The notes below the pieces were generated by a model. The model searched no databases, was not told the DNA's origin, and saw nothing but the letters and a program-made list of their open reading frames with translations. Source: Kitasatospora sp. CB01950 (GTDB taxonomy: Bacteria > Actinomycetota > Actinomycetes > Streptomycetales > Streptomycetaceae). From it: a stretch of 64,000 nt of DNA. Positions 52,739 through 61,700 of this stretch are shown here, one piece after another. Location: contig NZ_LISX01000006.1 of the NCBI RefSeq assembly GCF_001905465.1, positions 401,599 through 465,598 on the forward strand. The letters run 5' to 3'. Each line of letters begins with the position of its first letter. Positions within the stretch are counted from its first letter, which is position 1. The translations under genes and the position numbers were made by a program.

Positions 52739-55700
52739 TCAGCTCCGGTCGGCCAGCCAGTGGCTGATGGCCTGCCAGGCCAGCTCCAGCATCTCGGGGC
52801 GCACCATGTCGGAGTGTCGGCACGGCAGGCCGGCGGTGGTCACCCGTCCGGTCAGGTGGGGCTCCCAGAGCCGGGCCTGGTCGCTGCCCGGCTCCCGGCC
52901 CTGTTCGGCGATCAGTAGCAGGGTGTCCCCGTCGAAGCGACCGAAGTCGTGCCGGGCCCTGAGTTCGACGTTGTTGCGGAAGACGCCGGCCATCAGCACC
53001 AGTTCCTCGTCGGAGAAGCCGGCGAGCAGCGTGCCCACTTCGGCCCGCATCCGGCCGACGAGCTCCGCCGCCGCGTCGGGGCCGGGGCCCGCCACCGGGT
53101 CGGCGAGGGCCGGTGGGGCGGCCGCCGGGTCCGGCGGGTACGCGTCCATGAGTATCAGCGCCACCTGTTCGCCCTCGGCGCGCAGCCGTACGGCGATCTC
53201 GTGGGCGGGCGTTCCGCCGAAGGACCATCCCACCACGTGGTAGGGGCCGTGCTCCTGCACCGAGCGGATCCGGTCGACGTACCGGGAGGCCATCTCCGCG
53301 ACCGTGGTCGCGGGGGTGCTCGCGCCGTCGACCCCGTCGGCCTGGAGCCCGTGGAGCGGGTGGCCCTCGGGTACGAATCGGGCCAGTGGCAGGTAGCACC
53401 AGCTGAGCCCGCCGGCGGGGTGGACGAAGAAGAATCCGGGCCGGTCGCCGCCGGGGCGGATCGGGAGCACCGGGCCGAGCGAACCCTGGACGGAGGACAG
53501 GTTCAGGGTGCTCATCAGCCCGGCCGGGGTCGGGTTGACGACGAGGTCGCGCAGGGCGACCGACACGCCGCGCTCGCGCAGTCGCTCCATCAGGGCGACG
53601 GCGAGCAGGGAGTGGCCGCCGAGGGCGAAGAAGTCGTCGTCGACACCGACGGCCGGCAGTCCGAGCACCTGCGCGAAGGCCTCGCAGACCGCCTCCTCCA
53701 GCGCGCCCGCCGGTCCCCGGCCGCGTTCCGCGCGTGCTCCGGCCCCGGCGGAGGGGCCGGGTGCGGGCAGGGCCTTGCGGTCGAGTTTGCCGTTGACGGT
53801 CGTCGGGAGGGCGTCCAGCACGACGAAGGCCGCCGGGACCAGCTGGACGGGCAGCCGCTCGAGGGTGAACTCCCGGATCGAGGCAGCCAGTTCGGCGTGG
53901 TCGGGCGGCGTGTCGCGGCCCTCGGCGGGTACCACGTAGGCGACCAGCCGCCGGTCTCCGGGGGTGTCCTCGCGGGCGACCACCGCAGCCTGGGACAGGT
54001 CCGGGTGCGCGGCCAGCACCGCCGCGACCTCGCCGGGCTCGATCCGTACGCCGCGGATCTTCACCTGGTCGTCGGTCCGGCCGACGAACGCCAGCTCGCC
54101 GTCCGGTGTCCAGCGTGCCCGGTCGCCCGTGCGGTACATCCGTTCGCCCGGTTCGCCGAACGGGTTGGCGACGAAGCGCTCGGCGCTCAGGCCCGCCCGG
54201 CCCAGGTAGCCGCGGGCCAGGCCCGGGCCGGCCAGGTACAGCTCGCCGGGAACGCCCGGCGGCACCGGTGCGAGTCGCTCGTCCAGGACGTAGAGGCGGG
54301 TGTTGACCACCGGCCGGCCGATCAGCATCTCGGGGGCGTCCGGCTCGCAGCGCCACATGGTGGCGTCGACGGTGGCCTCGGCCGGTCCGTAGGAGTTGTA
54401 CATCCGGCGGCCCGCGGCCCAGCGGGCCATCAGGTCCGGGCCGGTCGCCTCGCCTGCCGCCACCAGCACCAGCTCGGGGCTGACGGTGGTTTCGTCGAGG
54501 GTCGCCAGCAGGGCCGGGGGCAGTGTCACGTGGGTCACCCCGGTGGCGGCCAGGAACACGGGCAGCGCCCTGCCCAGCCGCTGATCCTCGGGCACCACCA
54601 CCAGGGTCGCCCCGGTCAGCAGGCCCATGAACCACTCCCAGCCGAAGGTGTCGAAGCCCGGCGACATGAACTGCCCGACCCGGGACCCCGGCCGCACGCC
54701 CAGGTGGCGCAGATGGCCCTCGACCAGGCTCGCCACGCCGGTGTGGGTGACCAGGACGCCCTTGGGCCGGCCGGTCGAACCGGAGGTGTAGATCACGTAG
54801 GCGGGGTGGGCCGGAGTCAGCGCGGCCGTCCGCTCGCCGTCCGTCGGCGCGGTGGGGTCGAGGCGGTCGAGCTCGCCGCGGAGCTGCGGCGCGTCGAGCA
54901 GCAGGACCGGTCCGGCCACGGCCGCGGCCGTCCCGGTGGTCGCCAGCACGGTGGCCGGGCGGGCATCCTCCAGCATGGAGGCGATGCGCAGCTCCGGGTA
55001 GGCGGGGTCGATCGGCAGGTACGCGGCGCCGGCCTTGAGGACCGCGAGCAGGCCGGTCACCAGCTCGATGCCGCGCTCCAGGCAGAGCGCCACCAGGGAC
55101 TCCGGGCCGATGCCGCGCCCGATCAGCAGGCGGGCCAGGCGGTTCGCCCGCTCGTCCAGCTGAGCGTAGCTGAGCTCGGTGCCGTCGGCGACGAGTGCGA
55201 CGGCGTCGGGGGTCTGCGCCACCCTGGCCTCGAACAGGGCGGGCACGGTCGCCGCGGCGAGGTCGACCGCGGTGTCGTTCCACTCGGTGAGCAGCCGCTC
55301 CCGTTCGTCGGCGGCCAGCACCTCGACGGCGGCCAGCCGGGTGTCCGGGGCGTGTTCGAGCGCGTCCACCAGGCCGTCCAGGCACGTGCGCAGCAGGGCG
55401 CAGAGCTGTTCGGCGTCGGCCCCGGCGACGGCGTCGACGGTCAGGCCGAAACCGGCGCCGCCGTCGTCGACGGCCACCGCCACCGGGTAGTTGGTGGCTT
55501 CGCGGGTGAGCAGGGTGCTGATGCCGTCGAAGCCGGTGGCCGGCCCGTCACCGGCGCCAGGGGCGCCGCCGTGGCGGTAGTTGAACACGGAGGTGAACAG
55601 CGGGCTCGGGGCGGGCACGGCGCTCGCCTGCTGGGCCAGGGTGAGCGGGGAGTGCTCGTGCACCATCAGTTCGGCGAGTTGGCGGCGCAGGTCGGCGAGT

Positions 55701-58700
55701 GCCCCCGCCACGTCCGTCCCGGTGGTGCGGACCCGGACCGGCAGGGTGTTGAGGAACAGGCCGGGGACCCGGTCGGCGCCGGCCCCGGCGTTCATCCGGC
55801 CGAACAGTACGGTGCCGAACACCACGTCGTCGCGGCCGCTGGTGGCGGCCAGGACGCGGGCCCAGGCGAGGTGGAAGATCGTCGCGGGGCTCACTGCGAG
55901 CCCGCGGGCCACCCGGCGCAGCCGTTCGTCGAGTTCGCCGGTGATGACCTGGTGGGCGCGGACGGCGCCGCTGCCGTCGCCGTGCACGTCGAGCAGGCCG
56001 TAGGGCGCGGTGGTCTCCTCGACATCGCCGAGCAGGTCGGCGAAGTACCGCTCGTGTTCCTCGCGCGGGACGCCGAAGCGGGCCTGGGCGACGAAGCTGC
56101 GGAAGGGCAGCGGTGCGGGCAGGGTGTCGGCGCGTCCGGTGAGGATCGCGCGCAGTTCCCCGAGCAGGACGCCCCGGGTGGTGTGGTCCTGGATGAGGTG
56201 GTGGACAGTGAGCGCGGCAAGTCGGCGGCCGGTTTCGGGCTCGGGGGCGGTGTGCACCCGGATCAGCGGCGCGCGGCCGAGGTCGAGGCGCGCGGCAGCG
56301 GCCTCCCGCAGCTGCGCCCCGACCGGCCGGTCCGGGTCCAGCGGGACGTCCTCGACCGGCAGCGGGGCCCGGCGCAGCACCACCTGGACGGGTTCGCGCA
56401 GTTCTTCCCAGACGATCGCGGTGCGGTAGATGTCGTGCCGGTCCACGACCTGCTGGAGCGCGCCGAGGAAGGACTCGAAGTGCTGCTGCGTGTCGAAGGC
56501 GACCAGGGTCGGCGAGGCGTACGCGTCGGTGCCCCGGTCCGTCTGGAGCAGGTGGTGGAAGAGGATGCCTTCTTGGAGCGGAGCGAGCGGGTAGATGTCC
56601 GCGATGTTGGCGGCGCCGCCGGGGATGCGGGCGGTCAGGCGGGCGAGCTCCGCCGCGTCCAGGTCGACCAGCGGCAGCATGTCGGGCGTGAGTTCGCTCG
56701 CGCCGTCGGGGATCAGGTTCGGCGGGACCTCCACCTGTTCGGGTGCGGCGGTCGCCGCCAGGCCCGCCGGGGTCGGTGTCTGGAACAGGGCCTTCACCGA
56801 GACGGCGACTCCGCGCGTGCGCAGCGCCTCCACCAGCGAGACGGCCAGCAGGGAGTGGCCGCCGAGGGTGAAGAAGTCGTCGTCGACGCCGACCGTGGGA
56901 AGGCCCAGTACCTCGGCGAACGCCGCGCACAGCACCTCCTCCTGGACGGTGGCCGGGGCCCGGCCGGGGCCCGCCGCCGCGTACTGCGGGGCGGGCAGGG
57001 CCGCGCGGTCCAGCTTGCCGTTGGCGGTCAGCGGCAGGGCGTCGAGCACCACGACCGCGGTCGGCACCAGGTGCTGGGGCAGCCGCTGGGCGGTGAACTG
57101 CCGCACGGATGCCGGGAGTTCCTGGTCCTGCGAGTCGGCGGCGACCAGGTAGGCGACCAGCTGCGGTTCGCCCGCCGCGTCCGTGCGGGCGACCACCGCG
57201 GCCTGCCGGACCCCGGGGTGGGCGGCCACGACCTCCCGGACCTCGCCCGGTTCGACGCGGAAGCCGCGGATCTTCACCTGCTCGTCGGCCCGGCCGGCGA
57301 ACACCAGCCTGCCGTCACCGGTCCAGCGCACCCGGTCGCCGGTACGGTACATCCGCTCGCCGCCGCCGAACGGGCAGGCCACGAAGCGTTCGGCGGTCAG
57401 CGCGGGCCGGTAGGCGTAGCCGCGGGCCAGCTGCGCGCCGGCCACGTACAGCTCGCCGGCCACCCCGACCGGCACCGGGTTCAGTGCGCCGTCGAGGACG
57501 TAGAGGCGGGTGTTGGCCACCGGTGCGCCGATCGGCACGACGCCGTCGGCGGCATCCCGCGCGGTGAACCGGGTGGTGGTGACGCCGATGGTGGTCTCGG
57601 TGGGTCCGTAGTGATTGAACACCTCCCGCTCGCCGGCGGCCGCCAGCAGGTCGGCGACCAGCGCCGGCGGGGCGGATTCGCCGCCCAGCACCAGGGATCC
57701 GGCCGGGAGCACCGCGGCGGCGCCGCGCGGTCCGGCCAGTGCGGCCAGGTGCGAGGGCACCGCCTTGAAGTGGTCGATCCGGTGCTCCGTCAGGTAGCCG
57801 GAGACCGCCGTCGGGTCGGTGACCGTGTCCGCGGGCAGGACGTGCAGTTCGCCGCCGGTGGTGAGGGCGGCGAACAGCACGGTGTTGCCGAGGTCGGTGG
57901 CCTGGGCCTGGAGCAGCGCGTAGCGGCTGCCGGGGGCGCCGAAGCCGACCCGGCCGGGCACCGAGGCGGTGTAGTTGGCCAGCGCGCCGTGGGTTACCTG
58001 GACGCCCTTGGGGCGGCCGGTGGAACCGGAGGTGTAGATGACGTAGGCGAGGGAGTCGGGTCGGGGGCGGGCGTCGGGGGCGGTGGTGGGTGCGGTGGCG
58101 AGTGCGGCGCGTACCGGCGCGGAGTCGACGGCGACGGTCAGCAGGCGTCCGGTGGGCAGTTCGTCGAGGATGTCCTCCTCGCCGAGCAGGGCCACCGCCC
58201 GGCTGTCGGTGAGCAGGTGGCGGATCCGCTCGACGGGGTACCCGGGGTCGATCGGCAGGTACGCCGCACCGGCCTTCCAGACCGCCAGGATCGCCGTGAT
58301 CATCGGGATACCCCGGCCCAGGCCGAGGGCCACCACCGATTCGGTGCCCACGCCCCGCCCGATCAGGTGGTGGGCGAGCCGGTTGGCGTGCTCGTCCAAC
58401 TCGGCGTAGGTCAGTGCGGCGCCGTCGTCGACGACGGCCACCGCGTCCGGCGTGCGGGCCGCCTGTTCCTCGAAGTCCTGGTGGACCGTCAGGCGGGGCG
58501 CGGGCGCGGTGGTCGCGTTCCACTCCTCGACGACGCGTCGGCGCTCGTCGGCGCCCAGCACATCCACGGTGGCGATCCTGGTCTCCGGGTCGGCGGCCAG
58601 GGCTCCGAGCACCCGCACCAGGCTGTCCGCGATCCGCCGTACGGTCGGCTCGTCGAAGAGGTCGGCGGCGGCGTTGAGCATGCCGCCGATGCCCTGCGGG

Positions 58701-61700
58701 GTGCCGTCCGGGTCGAAGGACTGCGCGACGGTCACGCTCAGGTCGAACTTGACGCCCGCCTCACCGCCGCCGGCCACCCGGGTGGCCCGCACGCCGGGCA
58801 GGCCGGCGATCTGCGCGCCGGAGGCACCGCCGGTGTCCATGCTGAGCACCACCTGGAACAGCGGGTGGCGGGCCAGCGAACGCGCCGGCGCGAGCTCCTC
58901 TACCAGCCGCTCGAACGGCACGTCCTGGTGGGCGAAGGCCCGTAGCCCGGTTTCCCGGGCCTGCCGCAGCAGGTCGGCGAAGGTCGGGTCGCCGGACAGG
59001 TCGGTGCGGAACACCAGGGTGTTGACGAAGAAGCCGATCAGGTCGTTCGCGGCCTCGTCGGTGCGTCCGGCGATGCCCGCGCCGATCGGAATGTCGGTTC
59101 CGGCGCCGAGCCGCGACAGGGTCACGGCCAGGGCGACCTGGAGCAGCATGAACGGGGTCGCCCCGCGTTCGCGTGCCAGTTCCGCCAGCCGGCCGTGGAC
59201 CTCCGCCGGGACCTTGAACTCCAGGACGTGGCCGCGCCGCGAGGGCACGGCCGGGCGCGGCCGGTCGGCCGGCAGGTCCAGCTCCTCGGGGAGGCCGTCC
59301 AACGCCTCGCGCCAGTAGGCCACCTGACGGGCCAGCAGGCTCTGCGGGTCGCCCTCTTCTCCCAGCAGCTCGCGCTGCCAGCGGGCGTAGTCGGCGTACT
59401 GCACCGGCAGCGGCGCCCAGTCGGGGGCCCGGCCGGCCAGCCGCGCGGTGTAGGCCGTGGTGACGTCCCTGACCAGCGCCTCCATTGACCAACCGTCACC
59501 GGCGATGTGGTGCACCACCACCGCGAGGACGTGTTCCTCGGGGCCCGTCGCGAACAGCCAGGACCGGATCGGCAGGTCGGCGGCGAGGTCGAAGGCGTGG
59601 CCGGTGGCCGCGGCGACGGCGGCCCGGACCGCGGCGTCCGGTGCCGTCCCGTCCGGGCCGGGCCCGCGCAGGTCGACGAACTCCAGCCCGCAGTCGAGCC
59701 CTTCGGCTTCCCGCACGTACTGGTACGGCTCGCCGTCCACCACCGGGAACACCGTGCGCAGCACTTCGTGCCGCCCGACGAGGTCGCGCAGCGCCGCGTC
59801 CAGTGCCTGTCGGTCCAGCGTGCCGGTGAGCCGCAGCACGGTGGGGATGTTGTAGGTGGCGCTCGGGCCCTCCAGCTGGGCGATGAACCAGAGCCGCCGT
59901 TGGGCGTACGAGAGCGGCACCCGCTCCGGGCGCGGGGCGGTCGTCAGCGGGGCGCGGGCCGCCCGTGTGCCGTCCAGCCTGGCGGCCAGGCCGGCCACCG
60001 TGGGTGCTTCGAAGAGGGTGCGCAGCGGCAGTTCCACGCCCAGCGCCGTCCGGACCCGGCCGACCAGCCGGGTCGCCAGCAGCGAGTGGCCGCCAAGGGC
60101 GAAGAAGTTGTCGTCGACGCCGATCGACGGCAGGCCCAGCACCTGGGCGAACATCCCGCAGAGGATCTCCTCCTGCGGCGTGGCCGGGCCCCGGCCGGCG
60201 TCCGCCGGGGCGCCGGAGTCCGGGGCGGGCAGCGCGGCGCGGTCCAGTTTGCCGCTGACGTTGCGCGGCAGTGCCGGGAGCACCACGACCGCGGCCGGCA
60301 CCATGTAGTGCGGCAGTCGGTCTGATGTGAACTCTCGCACCAGGGCCGGAAGTTGCCTGTCCGATCCGGGTTCGGCGGAGACCACGTAGGCGACCAGGCA
60401 CTTCTCGCCCGGGGTGTCCTCGCGGGCCACCACGGCGGCCTGGGCGACCCCGGGGTGCGCCGCCACCACTTCCTGGACCTGGCCCGGTTCGATCCGGAAG
60501 CCGCGGATCTTCACCTGCTCGTCGGCCCGCCCCAGGTACTCCAGCCGGCCGTCGGCGTCCCGGCGCACCAGGTCGCCGGTGCGGTACATCCGCGCACCCT
60601 GCTCGAACGGGCAGGCGACGAACCGCTCGGCGGTCAGCTCCGGCCGGCCCAGGTAGCCGCGGGCCAGACCGGTGCCGCCGACGTACAGCTCACCGACCGT
60701 CCCCACGGCAACCGGCCGCAGCGCGCCGTCCAGCACGTAGGACGTGCTGTTGGCCATCGGACGGCCGATCAGCGGGTGCGCGCTGTCCGCGGCGTCGGCC
60801 CAGAGGGCGTCCACGCTGCACTCGGCCGGCCCGTACAGGTTGTAGCAGAGCACGCCGTCGGCGGCCCGCAGCCGCTCCCACAGGGCCGGCCCGGCGGCCT
60901 CGCCGCCCAGCAGCACCACCGCGGGCCGCCGGTCCGGATCGTCCACCAGCCCGTGCTCGACCAGCTGTTCGGCATGGGTGGGGGTGAGGTCCATGACGTC
61001 GATGCCCGCGTCGCGCACGTGGCGCACCAGCGCCCGCGCATCCCGGCGGACGTCGTCCGGGACCAGGTGCAGTTCGTGACCGGCGGCCATCCACAGCACC
61101 TCGTCCCAGCTGGTGTCGAAGGACAGCGAGGCCGTCAGCGCGACCCGCATCCGGCGGCCGGCCCGCGCGACGACGTTGGCCCGATGGCCGGCGTACAGGT
61201 TGCTCAGGCCCGCGTGCGGTACCAGCACACCCTTGGGGCGGCCGGTCGAGCCCGAGGTGTAGATGACGTACGCGGGGTGGGCGGGCAACGGCGCGGGACG
61301 CTCGCCCGGGCGCAGCGGCCCCGACGGGAGGGCGGCCAGCAGGGCCGCGGTGTCCGGCGCGTCCGGGAGCAGCACGGTGGCGCCGCCGGTCGCGGCCGCG
61401 GCGGCGGTGACGGCGTCGGCCACCACCACGGCCGGCGCGGAGTCCGCCAGCATGGCGACGACCCGGTCCACCGGGTGGTCGGAGTCGACCGGCAGGTAGA
61501 CCCCGCCCGACTTCAGCACGGCCAGCATCGCCACCAGCGAGGTGAGGCTGCGCTCCAGCAGCACCGCGACCACCGATTCCGCGACGACGCCGAGCGCCAC
61601 CAGGTGGCGGGCCAGGCGGTTGGCGCGGGCGTCCAGGTCGGCGAACGAGACCCGGAGGTCGCCGAAGACCAGCGCGGTGGCGTCCGGCGTGGCGGCGGCC

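Noticed and set aside
52949..58945. 1998-codon plus-strand open frame
   Set aside because: Antisense shadow of the NRPS; repeats itself only because the NRPS modules repeat.
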